Shown: positions 8,588 through 17,385, counted from the stretch's first letter. The stretch: DNA of 64,000 bases from Candidatus Obscuribacterales bacterium (GCA_019745415.1 JAIETF010000053.1:62001-126000); one strand, 5' to 3'. Translations and numbers: made by a program. Notes: generated by a model not told the origin, from the letters alone.

Positions 8588-9532
8588 CTATGGCAAATCC
8601 AAAATCGGTAAGTTGTCGATTAGTCTCACTTCGCCCAGCTTTGCCGCAGCCACTATAACGCAGGGCTTGATGTATGAGTCCGTTACGGGTTCCAGGCTCT
8701 CTGCATGGCAGACTTTAAGATATTGCAGTTGCCAGCCTTGGCTTTCTTGCAGCAGCTTGGCTGCTTCATCAGCCGCCTGCAGCGGTTTTTTGCCGCCTTC
8801 CATCAGTTCTTTAGTTGTGCTCAGCGCTTTGTAGAGGTTTGTGGCTTCTTGGCGCGCTTTCTCGTCTAGATAAGCGTTTCTTGAACTCATGGCGAGGCCG
8901 TCGCGCTCTCTCACTGTGGGAACGCCTACTATACTGACCGGCAAATTGAGATCCTTGACCATAGTTTCGATGACTTTCCACTGCTGATAGTCTTTCTGGC
9001 CAAAAAAGGCGATATGAGGCTGCACCAGATTGAAAAGCTTGAGAACGACTGTGGCGACACCTCTAAAGAAGGTCGGGCGAAACTCTCCTTCCAGGGTGTC
9101 GTTCAGAGGTGTAGGTGGAATTACTGCTGTAATTTTGTCTTTGCCATTTGGATAGACGAGCTTCTCGTCCGGGTAGAAAACGGCGTCGGCACCCACCGAA
9201 TGCAGCAATTCGAGGTCTCTCTCAAAAGTACGCGGATATTTGCTGAAATCTTCGTGGGGAGCAAACTGATAGGGATTAACGAAAATAGAAACAATTACTT
9301 TTTGGCATTTTTCGCGGGCTCTTCTGACAAGTTCCAGATGTCCTTCATGCAGAGCGCCCATGGTGGGCACGAAACCTAGCTTGATTTGCTCTTGGTGCAG
9401 ATGCTCGATGGGGGCCCAAGCTGCCGCCTGAGAAAATCTGTAGTTATACAGACTTTCCAGGTCTTTTAAAACGACAACTTTCTTTTCAGCAAAAGAAACG
9501 GCAGTTGTGTAATTGGCGGGTGTTTCAGTCAT
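8588..9532 (-). CDS. panC: Pantothenate synthetase
   Basis: Joins pantoate and beta-alanine with ATP to make pantothenate, the precursor of coenzyme A, in the cytoplasm. Family signatures are clear: LGFVPTMGALHEGHLELVRR (the HxGH nucleotide-binding loop), SIFVNPYQFAPHEDFSKYPR, GEFRPTFFRGVATVVLKLFN, AFFGQKDYQQWKVI and RERDGLAMSSRNAYLD with the KMSKS-like SSRN. About 314 residues from the ATG at 9532, which has AGGA 8 bp upstream; the frame also extends to a TTG at 9565. The N-terminus is about 35 residues longer than typical PanC. A dephospho-CoA kinase domain, later in the same pathway, lies 4 kb away. Confidence 0.95.
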   Translation of the reverse strand: MTETPANYTTAVSFAEKKVVVLKDLESLYNYRFSQAAAWAPIEHLHQEQIKLGFVPTMGALHEGHLELVRRAREKCQKVIVSIFVNPYQFAPHEDFSKYPRTFERDLELLHSVGADAVFYPDEKLVYPNGKDKITAVIPPTPLNDTLEGEFRPTFFRGVATVVLKLFNLVQPHIAFFGQKDYQQWKVIETMVKDLNLPVSIVGVPTVRERDGLAMSSRNAYLDEKARQEATNLYKALSTTKELMEGGKKPLQAADEAAKLLQESQGWQLQYLKVCHAESLEPVTDSYIKPCVIVAAAKLGEVRLIDNLPILDLP

Positions 9533-9675
9533 CTGCAAGTCCTGTTTCGGTTCAAATGAGAGCAAGATCGGCAGTCGTCAAGCGAGTAAACGACTGCAGT
9601 TATTTTACAGGCGTCTGATGCAGCTTTTGGCTGCTTTTGTCATAATAACTATTTTCATCTAATCAGGAATTTATC

Positions 9676-12396
9676 GTGTCTAGCTTCTTTCAAAAGAGAA
9701 ATCGTGCCCGCACCCAAAGAGCAACTATAAGAGTTGCTCCACTAGCAGCGCTGGCACTGTCTCTGCCGATCCTGCCAATACTGTCGATTGTAAGCTTCTC
9801 CGTCTTTCTTCCTCTAGCAGATATACCGTCTGCCTACGCTCTATCTGAGAGCCGTAGTAAATCGCATGAAGCTGTCAAGCTGAAAGCCAGGCGCGATGGC
9901 GAGGCGGTCAAGCTGGCAGAGAAGGTGCTTGCTAAGCTGGGCGGCTATGAGGCATATAAGAAATTCAACGATAAGCCCTGCCGAGCTACAGGAAAGATAG
10001 TCCAGACTTCGGCTTTGTCCAAGTCGACTAATTCTTTCGGTTGCGACCTTTTGGTCAAGCGCGAAAAAGAGATGATCACCATTAGCTTGCTTGGTCAGCC
10101 GCATACAACTGTCTATGACGGCAAAATTTGCTGGACCAAGCAGGGTGACACTGTTATGCCTGCTGATGCCATCACCGCCAAGCGTATCGAAGAAGACATC
10201 AACCATGGACTCTTATTGCTTGAATCCATTCCAGAGGCTTCACTAGAGCTTGGTAAGCCGGTGGTCATTGCCGGTCGCCCTTGCGAAACATTGATGATTT
10301 ACGCCAATGACGGCATACCGACAAGCTTTTACATAGACAAAGAAAATTATCTGGTTCTAGGCAGCAGCTATCCTGGTGTTGATCTTGAGCGCGGCATCAA
10401 GATCGACAAGCTCTATCATTACGAAGATTATCGCGAAGTGGAAGGGACAATGCAGCCCTTTGTCGTCAAAGAATTCAGCGGCAAAGAATTGGTTTCAGAA
10501 ACCCGCATCGATTCTATAAAAATTGATGAAACAATCACTGATGCCGATTTTGCAATGCCGGAAGAGAAGCTGCCCTTGCGCCTGCAAGCCGGGCCGGTCA
10601 CGATTCCTTTCGATTATGTCGGCAATGAAATTCTGGTCAGAGCAAAAATCAATGGTACAAGCGAACTTAAATTCATCCTCGATACCGGTGCCACCCAGTC
10701 CATTCTAGACAAGCGCTTTATGAAGGAACTTTCCGGTCTGGCACAGGCTGCAACCAAGCCGGAAGATAGCATTGCCATGACCACTGGAGCCGGCTCTATC
10801 AAAGCTGACGGGGTGAAGTTCAATACATTCACTCTTGGTGACATGGAGTTGAAAGACGTTACTTGTGCCGTGGCTGATCTATCTGGTTTTGAGACAGTAC
10901 AGAAAGAAAAGCCTGCTGGTCTAATCGGCGCCAATGTCTTGAAACGCTTCTTGGTCACTGTCGATTATGAGAACGGCAAGGTCACTTTTGATGATCCTCG
11001 CAAGAGTAAGGTGGCTGATGGTGCCATTATAGTTAATACCAAACCCAGTCTCGGCATGTCTGGATTGGCTGTGGAAGGTAGTTTTGATGGTAAGCAGAAA
11101 GTTTCTTTCTTGCTTGATACCGGTGCTGCTTTCAACAATGTTTCTGAAAGTCGGGTCAAGTCGCTTATTCCTAATCCGCTTTATCGCACCGGGCAGCTAA
11201 AGGGATTGGACGGCAAGCTGGTTGAAACCGGTTCAGTCAAGTTCAACTATCTCGAATTAGATAATCTGCGCATTGACGGACCTGTGTTTAGTGTTGCCCC
11301 TGGAAAAGAAGGCAGCCAGCAGACCGGCATCATTACTTCTTCAGATCTTGCCATCATCGGCAATCCGCTTTTGAGTCGTTACAAAGTAACATTCGACTAT
11401 AGAAATCAAAGGCTGATTTTAAGTCAGAGTAAGTCACAGAAGTCGTTTTGGGAATACCAGAACAAGCTTGCTCCGATTCGCTTGGAATTGCTCAAGAGTC
11501 GCAATCTAGGACCTACTATCAGAGAGTTGGAAAAGCTGGCCGATGCTGCCCATAATAAAGAACTTTTCGGCGCCGAAGCTTTGGTGCGCATTGAGTTGGC
11601 CCAAGCACTCTGTCAAAAGGCCGGTGGCGACTTTAGTCCAGACTTTTTGTTTAGACCTCTCACTAGTCAACTCCTCAGTGGTGCTGCAGCTGGTATCTCT
11701 TCTGAGCATGGCGATCGTGAGCATGTCGATCTGAAGACCAGTCCCAAGGTGAAAGAAAAAGCCGGCTTGGTTGATAAACCGCTCGATGGGCATGGAGAAG
11801 GGCGTGAAAAGGTTTTGGAAGACGCTGAGGCGCAGCTTCTCAAAGCCTACAACTTAGCTGAGAGCTCGCGCGATAAGTCTATACAAGCAAGAGTGCTGGC
11901 TGTTTGGGGATTTTTGTATGCCAGTCAGAACCCAAGCATAGACTATCTCAACTCTGCCAAGCAAAAAATCAGTAAGGCTGTATTGATGGCGCCGACCGAC
12001 CCGGAGGTACTGGCTTACTCGGGCTACTTCTTGGCCAGGTTGGAAAGCAGCCGCAAACCTATGAAGGTGCAGATGAAGGCGCAGACAAAAGAGCCTGAGG
12101 ACAAGGATTTGAAGCCGCACAAAGAGGCTAAGGAAGGCAAGCATTCTAAAGAGAGCAAAGAGCACGGTGACAAAGGGCAGAAAGTGACGGTCATTAGAAA
12201 CCTTGAAGATCTTGGCCGCTGGTTGGTAGACCAGATAGTCGACCAAGCAATCATGATCGACCCGTCCAACTGGTTAGCTTTATCGACCAAGCTGGAAAGA
12301 GCAAAACAGAGTGGTAAATTTGAAGATGTTAAGGTGATTCAAACTCAGCTGAAGCACTACTATCCGGACGTAAAATGCTTGACCCAGAGAAACTAA
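9676..12396 (+). CDS. Exported protein: LolA-like region, two retropepsin-like domains, TPR-like tail
   Basis: 906 residues from a GTG at 9676 with CAGGA upstream. A hydrophobic signal segment (APLAALALSLPILPILSIVSF) is followed by an outer-membrane-lipoprotein-carrier-like domain (about 75-310, ending with FYIDKENYLVLG and VVKEFSGKELVSETRIDSI). Two retropepsin-type aspartic protease domains follow in tandem: LKFILDTGATQSIL (Asp336) and VSFLLDTGAAFNNV (Asp481). Each is followed by the IGANVLKRF or IGNPLLSRY motif typical of the family. The last 300 residues look like helical repeats with a Lys/Glu/His-rich insert. Retropepsins act as dimers, so the tandem pair could form one active site within a chain. 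The substrate is unknown. Confidence 0.78.
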   Translation: MSSFFQKRNRARTQRATIRVAPLAALALSLPILPILSIVSFSVFLPLADIPSAYALSESRSKSHEAVKLKARRDGEAVKLAEKVLAKLGGYEAYKKFNDKPCRATGKIVQTSALSKSTNSFGCDLLVKREKEMITISLLGQPHTTVYDGKICWTKQGDTVMPADAITAKRIEEDINHGLLLLESIPEASLELGKPVVIAGRPCETLMIYANDGIPTSFYIDKENYLVLGSSYPGVDLERGIKIDKLYHYEDYREVEGTMQPFVVKEFSGKELVSETRIDSIKIDETITDADFAMPEEKLPLRLQAGPVTIPFDYVGNEILVRAKINGTSELKFILDTGATQSILDKRFMKELSGLAQAATKPEDSIAMTTGAGSIKADGVKFNTFTLGDMELKDVTCAVADLSGFETVQKEKPAGLIGANVLKRFLVTVDYENGKVTFDDPRKSKVADGAIIVNTKPSLGMSGLAVEGSFDGKQKVSFLLDTGAAFNNVSESRVKSLIPNPLYRTGQLKGLDGKLVETGSVKFNYLELDNLRIDGPVFSVAPGKEGSQQTGIITSSDLAIIGNPLLSRYKVTFDYRNQRLILSQSKSQKSFWEYQNKLAPIRLELLKSRNLGPTIRELEKLADAAHNKELFGAEALVRIELAQALCQKAGGDFSPDFLFRPLTSQLLSGAAAGISSEHGDREHVDLKTSPKVKEKAGLVDKPLDGHGEGREKVLEDAEAQLLKAYNLAESSRDKSIQARVLAVWGFLYASQNPSIDYLNSAKQKISKAVLMAPTDPEVLAYSGYFLARLESSRKPMKVQMKAQTKEPEDKDLKPHKEAKEGKHSKESKEHGDKGQKVTVIRNLEDLGRWLVDQIVDQAIMIDPSNWLALSTKLERAKQSGKFEDVKVIQTQLKHYYPDVKCLTQRN

Positions 12397-12515
12397 CTTT
12401 TGCTCAGTGGTTCTGGATTTGTTTTGCTCTAGTCCTGGGCATTTTCTTTCTTTGTCGCTGCATAGACATCAATACCGAGGTGGGACCGGTCGGCTTTGTT
12501 TCTATGTTTGTCTAG
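12375..12515 (+). CDS. Possible 46-residue single-pass membrane protein overlapping the protease gene
   Basis: An ATG at 12375 starts in another frame 22 bp before the upstream stop and reads 46 codons to TAG at 12513-12515. The product has one clear membrane helix (WFWICFALVLGIFFLCRC) flanked by MLDPEKLTFAQ and a short tail. GGACG sits 5 bp upstream and the overlap would allow translational coupling. Its short length and lack of homology information keep this tentative; the uniform hydrophobic segment is the main support. Confidence 0.4.
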   Translation: MLDPEKLTFAQWFWICFALVLGIFFLCRCIDINTEVGPVGFVSMFV

Positions 12516-12866
12516 ACTGGCCCAGCCGCGCTAACGCCTTGGTATAAACATTTCTTGGCTCTAATGAGCCTATATGTCTGGTTTCGCCTGTTTTTGGCGA
12601 GACCGGATCTAAACGCTTATTAATACCTGATCTCATGACTTGTATATAAGGGCGCTTACTACGTAGTCTCCAAGAGTTCTTTCTTACATATTTTCCTGGT
12701 GATCCAAGTCTCACACGCCTTCTCTTAAGACCCGCTGTCTCTATCTGCGCCATGCACCGACTCACATCTGGGTTGGTTGTTTGGGCATGTCTGAGCGCTC
12801 TTGGGTTTGGCTGTGCTTGGGTCAACTGTCTCTTAACTCTCAATGCTCAAACAAGTAGGAGTAACC
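12516..12866 (+). other. Gene-free 350-bp leader before the CoaE fusion, with tandem hairpins
   Basis: No credible gene. Two adjacent hairpins are visible: GGCTC/GAGCC at 12557-12570 with a TAAT loop, and GGTTTCGCC/GGCGAGACC at 12580-12604 (nine pairs including one G-T). A 10-bp palindrome ACTACGTAGT lies around 12658-12668. The second hairpin has a T-run inside its loop, not after it, so it is not a standard terminator. The stretch may be a long structured 5' leader of the gene at 12867. Confidence 0.45.
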
Positions 12867-14615
12867 ATGTCTGACAACATGACTGAAAACGAGTCTAAGA
12901 CCGCTTATGTAATCGGTGTGACCGGCAGTATCGGCACCGGCAAGTCTGCCGTCGGCAAGCTTCTGGAGTCGATGGGCGTGGCCGTCATCGATACCGACCA
13001 TCTGGCTGCAGAGCTGCGTGACGGGGATGGTCCTGTGCGCGACATGATCGTCGAACGCTTCGGCGCCGACATCATCGTCGACGGCAAGGTCAGCCGCGAA
13101 AAGCTCGGCCTCGTGGTATTCAACGATCCTCAAGCCCGCAAGGACCTGGAGGATATTCTTCACCCTGCCATTGCCGAACTGAAGAGCCGGCGCATCTCTC
13201 TGGCGGCTGCTTCCGGCAGCGGCGTAGTGGCGGTGCTCGTGCCCCTTCTCTTCGAGACCAATTCGCAGGCGCAGTATGACGAAGTCTGGACCGTCGTGGC
13301 CAACGAAGCGGTGCAGATGTCCCGTCTGCGTGAACGCGACAAGCGCTCCGACGAAGAGCTGCTCAAGCGTATTCGCGCCCAGTTCCCGCAAGAGAAAAAG
13401 GCGGCGCTTTCGCTCGTCGTCATTGACAATTCGGGCGAACTGGAAGAGACCCGCAAGCAAGTCGAGAAGGCTCTCGCTTCCACCAAGGAGCGTGCCGCCT
13501 TCAAGGCTGGGCTCAAAGGCGACGATAAGGCGCCTGCCGCCGATGCGCCCGCTCACTCTGATTCGGCTCAGGCCGCTTCCCCGGCTGCTCAGCCCGATCC
13601 TGAGGCCGTTGCTCGAGCTGAGGCTCGTTACCGCGACATGCTCCGCGACTTCAGCCAGATGGCAGCCGGCGATGCTCTCGAAAAGATGACCGGTGTTGCC
13701 ACCACTGCCGGTAAGGAGGCTGCCTCCTCGGTCAGTATGGTGGTGAAGCAGCGCGGTCTCGGCGCCGATGACGGCACCGTGCAAGGCACCGAACAGGAGC
13801 GGGAAGTGCGGGTGGACGTGCGCATGGTCGTACGCAACAAGCCCGGGCAGGTGGAGCCTCCTGCTCCCGCGCCTGCGCCGACAACCCCTCCGAGCCCTCC
13901 AGCCAATCCCCCGGCTCCGCCTGTTCCTCCGGTTCCCTCCGGAAACGGCGGTGGTCACCATCCCTGGTACCGGTCCGGTTTGCCGGTGCTTCTCGGTCTG
14001 GGTTTCTTCGCCCTGCTCGCCTTCCTGGCGTTCCTGGCCTTCCTCGTCAATCGCGATAAGCCCGCCGCTCCCAACATCACGGTCAACCCGCCGGCAGTGA
14101 CGGTGCAGGCGCCGAACATCACGGTCAATCCGCCTTCGGTGACGGTACAGGCGCCGAACATCACCGTCACTCCGCAGGTCGAGGTTGGCGTCAACTTCAT
14201 CGATGGCTGCCGCCGCTGTGCCAGCCCTGTCGTCAAGGCGCCAGTGGTTGAACAGCCGGTCAAGCCGGTCGAGAAGCCCTCCGAGCCGGTGATTGTGCGT
14301 CCTCAGCCGGTCGAGACCAGCAAGTGCGGCAGTCATTCCGGTCCTGCAGACCGCATCGCCGAGCCGCCTGCTTTCGCTCTCAACTACATCCACAACGAAG
14401 TGCGCTGGGCAGTTTCCGTCTGGACGGTGCTGCAAGACTGCAACGGTGTGGTGGTGGAAGGGCGAGACAAGGAAGGGCGTCTGCTCGTTCGGCAATACTA
14501 CCGGACCTATATGGCTTTCAGTGGCCAGCAGACCTTCAAGTATCTGGATGACGGCCGTGTCCAGGTGGACAGTTTCGATTCCAACAACATCTATACGGGG
14601 CGGAGCTACCGCTGA
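12867..14615 (+). CDS. coaE: Dephospho-CoA kinase domain fused to a membrane anchor and extracytoplasmic domain
   Basis: 582 residues from the ATG at 12867 with AGGAG 6 bp upstream. Residues 14-205 are a CoaE domain, which phosphorylates dephospho-CoA in the last step of CoA synthesis: P-loop GVTGSIGTGKS (17-27), VIDTDHLAAELR, LEDILHPAI, VPLLFE and RLRERDKRSDEELLKRIRAQ. An Ala/Pro-rich linker follows. Then come a proline stretch, one membrane helix (about 372-394), three repeats of the type NITVNPPxVTVQAP, and a C-terminal domain of about 100 residues with a CRRC pair. Ordinary CoaE is about 200 residues and soluble, so the extension is unusual. High GC and C-ending codons differ from the gene upstream. 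Confidence 0.85.
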   Translation: MSDNMTENESKTAYVIGVTGSIGTGKSAVGKLLESMGVAVIDTDHLAAELRDGDGPVRDMIVERFGADIIVDGKVSREKLGLVVFNDPQARKDLEDILHPAIAELKSRRISLAAASGSGVVAVLVPLLFETNSQAQYDEVWTVVANEAVQMSRLRERDKRSDEELLKRIRAQFPQEKKAALSLVVIDNSGELEETRKQVEKALASTKERAAFKAGLKGDDKAPAADAPAHSDSAQAASPAAQPDPEAVARAEARYRDMLRDFSQMAAGDALEKMTGVATTAGKEAASSVSMVVKQRGLGADDGTVQGTEQEREVRVDVRMVVRNKPGQVEPPAPAPAPTTPPSPPANPPAPPVPPVPSGNGGGHHPWYRSGLPVLLGLGFFALLAFLAFLAFLVNRDKPAAPNITVNPPAVTVQAPNITVNPPSVTVQAPNITVTPQVEVGVNFIDGCRRCASPVVKAPVVEQPVKPVEKPSEPVIVRPQPVETSKCGSHSGPADRIAEPPAFALNYIHNEVRWAVSVWTVLQDCNGVVVEGRDKEGRLLVRQYYRTYMAFSGQQTFKYLDDGRVQVDSFDSNNIYTGRSYR

Positions 14616-14627
14616 TGCGGTAGCTCC
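14602..14627. other. Perfect 11-bp hairpin holding the coaE-fusion stop codon in its loop
   Basis: GGAGCTACCGC (14602-14612) pairs with GCGGTAGCTCC (14617-14627). The four-base loop TGAT contains the TGA stop at 14613-14615. CGGGAGG and the ppk2 start follow 10-18 bp later. The stem could process or protect the messenger, or modulate coupling to the next gene. No T-run follows, so it is not a simple terminator. Confidence 0.7.
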
Positions 14628-14644
14628 CTCCGGGAGGCAAGCCT

Positions 14645-15541
14645 ATGTCTAACAAAGACAACAAAGCTCTCGGCAAGCCTTTTCGGCTGCTCGAGAACGG
14701 GGTGATCAAGATTGCCCGCACTTTCGAGAACCCACTTGCTCCCTACGAGCAAGTGGGTAAGGGTGAGATTCCCGACTATCTGGCGGCGGTGGACCATACC
14801 GTCGAGATCGAGAAGAAGAAAGACTACGAGCGCCAGATGAACGCTGAAGAAGAGCGTTTCAACAAGCTCGTGCGTCGTATGGCCGCCAAGCGCAAGTTTC
14901 TCGTCGTTGTGCTGCAGGGTCGTGATGGTGCCGGCAAAAGTGGAGCCACTCAGCGCATTGCCGGCGCTCTCGACTTCGACGCCAAGCTCTTCCTCAGTGT
15001 GCCCATCGGTGCCCCCACCGAAGACGAGCGCGCCCACCCGCCACTCTGGCGCTTCTTCAAGGACGACCGCATGCCTGCCTACGGTCAGGTGCGTGTCTTC
15101 GACCGTTCCTGGTTCGAAGAAGTGCTTGTGGTTCGGGTCAATGAACTGCAACCGCCGGCGGTGTGGCAGCACACCTATGCCGGTTTGCGTGCCATGGACT
15201 GGAGTCTGGAGCAGCAAGGCGGTGTGGTGGTCAAGCTCTGGCTCGACATCACCAAGGACGAACAGAAGAAGCGTTTCGAAGACCGCGCCCGCGACAAGCC
15301 CTGGAAACTCTCTCCTTCCGATGCCGAAGCGCGCAAGAAGTGGAAGAAGTATACCCGGGCGGCAAACGAGATGTTCTTCCGCACCGGCACAAGCTATGCG
15401 CCTTGGTTCATCGTCTCCAGCGAGGACAAGCGTTACAGCCGAGTGAATGTCTTGCGCATCATCAATCAGCAGCTTGAAGAGGCTCTCGGACCTGAGTCGG
15501 AAGACAAGGACAAGGGCAAAAGCAAGAAGGAGCAGGTTTGA
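14645..15541 (+). CDS. ppk2: Polyphosphate kinase 2 family protein
   Basis: 298 residues. PPK2 enzymes transfer phosphate between polyphosphate and nucleotides in the cytoplasm. Features include FLVVVLQGRDGAGKSGATQRI with Walker A GRDGAGKSG (92-100), PTEDERAHPPLWRFFKD, and the Walker B plus lid FDRSWFEEVLVVRVN. Also present are KLWLDITKDEQKKRFEDRARDKPWKLSPSDAEARKKW and a final NVLRIINQQLEEAL, all in canonical order. The sequence between motifs is divergent (ERAHPPLWRFFKD instead of the usual ...FQRY), so the nucleotide preference cannot be assigned. CGGGAGG precedes the ATG. It lies between the CoaE fusion and an OsmC gene that starts 1 bp after its stop. Confidence 0.9.
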   Translation: MSNKDNKALGKPFRLLENGVIKIARTFENPLAPYEQVGKGEIPDYLAAVDHTVEIEKKKDYERQMNAEEERFNKLVRRMAAKRKFLVVVLQGRDGAGKSGATQRIAGALDFDAKLFLSVPIGAPTEDERAHPPLWRFFKDDRMPAYGQVRVFDRSWFEEVLVVRVNELQPPAVWQHTYAGLRAMDWSLEQQGGVVVKLWLDITKDEQKKRFEDRARDKPWKLSPSDAEARKKWKKYTRAANEMFFRTGTSYAPWFIVSSEDKRYSRVNVLRIINQQLEEALGPESEDKDKGKSKKEQV

Positions 15542-15542
15542 T

Positions 15543-15959
15543 ATGACGCAAGCCACATGCACCCTGGCAGCCGGGCACACCTACAAGGTGGACATCAGCG
15601 CCGGCGCATTCACCGTGGTTGCCGACCAGGATAAGTCCGTGGGCGGTACCTCTATGGGTCCGACTCCCAAGGAGCTTTTGCTTGCCGCAATCGGCAGCTG
15701 CACCGTGCAGACGCTGATGATGGTGGCGAAGAGCCGTAACTGGGACATCAAGACTCTGAGCGTCAAGGTCACCTACAGCGAGGTGCCCGATCCCAACGAC
15801 GCCACCAAGAAGATCCCTCTCATCGATGAGCTCATCGAGGCCAGCGGCAATCTCAGCGCCGCCGACCTTAGCGCCATGGAGCGTACTGCTGGTCGCTGTC
15901 CGGTTTTGAAGCTCGTGGAGGGACCGAAGCTGGTCAACAAGAAGGCTGTGAAGGTCTGA
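15543..15959 (+). CDS. OsmC/Ohr-family peroxiredoxin-like protein
   Basis: 138 residues from the ATG at 15543, placed just after the ppk2 stop with AAGGAG inside the end of ppk2, so translation is probably coupled. OsmC-type proteins reduce organic hydroperoxides through two cysteines. Here these are in AAIGSCTVQTLMMVAKSRNW and AMERTAGRCPVLKLVEG, the two conserved places. GGTSMGPTPKELLLAAIGSC is the family's core motif. It belongs to the OsmC/YhfA-like branch as judged by length. A stress role next to polyphosphate metabolism is inference. Confidence 0.9.
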   Translation: MTQATCTLAAGHTYKVDISAGAFTVVADQDKSVGGTSMGPTPKELLLAAIGSCTVQTLMMVAKSRNWDIKTLSVKVTYSEVPDPNDATKKIPLIDELIEASGNLSAADLSAMERTAGRCPVLKLVEGPKLVNKKAVKV

Positions 15960-15991
15960 GCCCAGGCTCTGACTAATTCTCATTCTCCATA

Positions 15992-16094
15992 CAGCCGAAG
16001 AGACGGCTGAAGAAACCTACGTCACCAACCCTTAATTCGGAGCACTTATCTGAAACTACTGAAAGAGAGTCGGAAAGCCCGGTACCCCCGGGCT
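15992..16094. other. Two intercistronic hairpins between osmC-like and BT1 transporter genes
   Basis: CAGCCG/CGGCTG at 15992-16009 (loop AAGAGA) and AGCCCGG/CCGGGCT at 16076-16094 (loop TACCC). The second ends 22 bp before the transporter start. There is no T-run after either, which suggests messenger-processing or stabilising stems over terminators. Confidence 0.5.
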
Positions 16095-16116
16095 GGACCG
16101 ACCGGAAAGTTCGCAT

Positions 16117-17382
16117 ATGAACAACGATTCATACGTCAAAAGGCTGATCTACCTGTTCGGCTTTGTCTATTTTGCACAAGGTCTGGCACAGGCTAGCGGC
16201 CTCATCAATCAACCACTCAGCTTCTACCTCAAAGAGGTGATGCATTTCGATGAAGCGCAGTCGACTGCTTACTTGGCAGTCCTCACCATTCCCTGGCTGA
16301 TCAAGCCGCTTTACGGACTGGTGAGCGACTTCATCCCCTTATTCGGATATCGCCGAAAATCTTGGCTGCTCGCCTTGAACACCATGTCGGCCGGCGCCTT
16401 CCTCTGGCTCACCGGTCTGAGCGACGCTTCGCTCATCGTCTCTGCTCTGTTGGTCACCGCTGTGGGCACGGCTGCTTCCGACGTGATCGTCGATGCGGTC
16501 ATGGTCGAGAACGGTCAGAAGTACAACATGGTGGGTAAGTTCCAGAGCGTGCAATGGTTCTGGTTCTATACGGCGCAGATTGCTACTTCGGTGGCTGGCG
16601 GCTGGATTGCCGGCTCGACCGACCCGACCAGTGCCTTGCATACGGCAGCGATGATCACCATGTGTGCACCGGCAGCGGTGGCGCTCCTCTCCTGGTTCGG
16701 CCTGCGTGAAGAGAAAGCTCAGATGAACGTCGGTGAAATGAAGAAGACCGCGCTTTCGCTCGGTCATGCCTTCAAATCGCCCACTCTCTGGGGTGTGATT
16801 GCCTTTCTGGCTTTCTACAACTTCTCGCCGAGCTTCGGTACGCCTATGTACTACCACATGGTGGACAAGCTCAAGTTCTCGCAGCAATTCATCGGCACAC
16901 TCGGCGCCATCGGCTCGGCTGGTTCGGTGATCGGTACCTTCCTGTACGGCTGGTACTTCACCAAGAAGTCTCTGCGCTTCCAGCTCACCTTCGCCATCTT
17001 GGCCGGTGCTATCGGTACCTTCTCCTACCTCTCGGTGGTGAACTATTCCGAGGCGGTCGCAGCAATCATGATCGGGCTCAGCCTGGTCTTCGGTGCTGCC
17101 GGCGCTATTGCCACCCTGACTGTGCTCAGCTTGGCCGGTAAAGCTTGTCCGCCCAAGGCGGAAGGCTTTACCTTTGCCGCTTTGATGTCGGTCTACAACG
17201 GCTTTGCCCAGCTCTCGGCCATTGTCGGCAGCTGGATGTTCGTCCACTGGTTCGACCGCAGCCTGTCGCCGCTCATCATCGTGAGCGGGGTTTTCACCCT
17301 GGCCTGCTTCTTGCTCATGCCGCTTCTGCGGGGAGTGAAGGCAGACGGTGAAGGGCAGTCGGGTCCTGATTCCGAAAAGTGA
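16117..17382 (+). CDS. BT1-family (folate/biopterin-type) MFS transporter
   Basis: 421 residues with about twelve membrane helices. The BT1 hallmark is at residues 50-80: LAVLTIPWLIKPLYGLVSDFIPLFGYRRKSWL, with PW, KPxYG, SD and GYRR all present. Later segments (FNYxSP-like FLAFYNFSPSFGTPMYYHMVD; GSAGSVIGTFLYG) also follow that family. BT1 members move folates or pterins in cyanobacteria, plants and protozoa; the substrate here is unproved. It belongs to the C-ending-codon set and follows osmC by 157 bp containing two hairpins. Confidence 0.85.
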   Translation: MNNDSYVKRLIYLFGFVYFAQGLAQASGLINQPLSFYLKEVMHFDEAQSTAYLAVLTIPWLIKPLYGLVSDFIPLFGYRRKSWLLALNTMSAGAFLWLTGLSDASLIVSALLVTAVGTAASDVIVDAVMVENGQKYNMVGKFQSVQWFWFYTAQIATSVAGGWIAGSTDPTSALHTAAMITMCAPAAVALLSWFGLREEKAQMNVGEMKKTALSLGHAFKSPTLWGVIAFLAFYNFSPSFGTPMYYHMVDKLKFSQQFIGTLGAIGSAGSVIGTFLYGWYFTKKSLRFQLTFAILAGAIGTFSYLSVVNYSEAVAAIMIGLSLVFGAAGAIATLTVLSLAGKACPPKAEGFTFAALMSVYNGFAQLSAIVGSWMFVHWFDRSLSPLIIVSGVFTLACFLLMPLLRGVKADGEGQSGPDSEK

Positions 17383-17385
17383 GCA

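Noticed and set aside
12502..12843. 113-codon minus-strand frame before the CoaE fusion
   Set aside because: Basic, without domain or ribosome support; region looks like a structured leader.
12516..12866. tRNA or known riboswitch in the leader before the CoaE fusion
   Set aside because: No cloverleaf or T-loop (GGTTCGA-type) sequence was found; only simple hairpins.
12840..14495. 551-codon minus-strand frame opposite the CoaE fusion
   Set aside because: Product is His/Arg/Gly-rich without domain sense. C-ending codons on the plus strand open the antisense frame, a normal effect of this GC-rich class.
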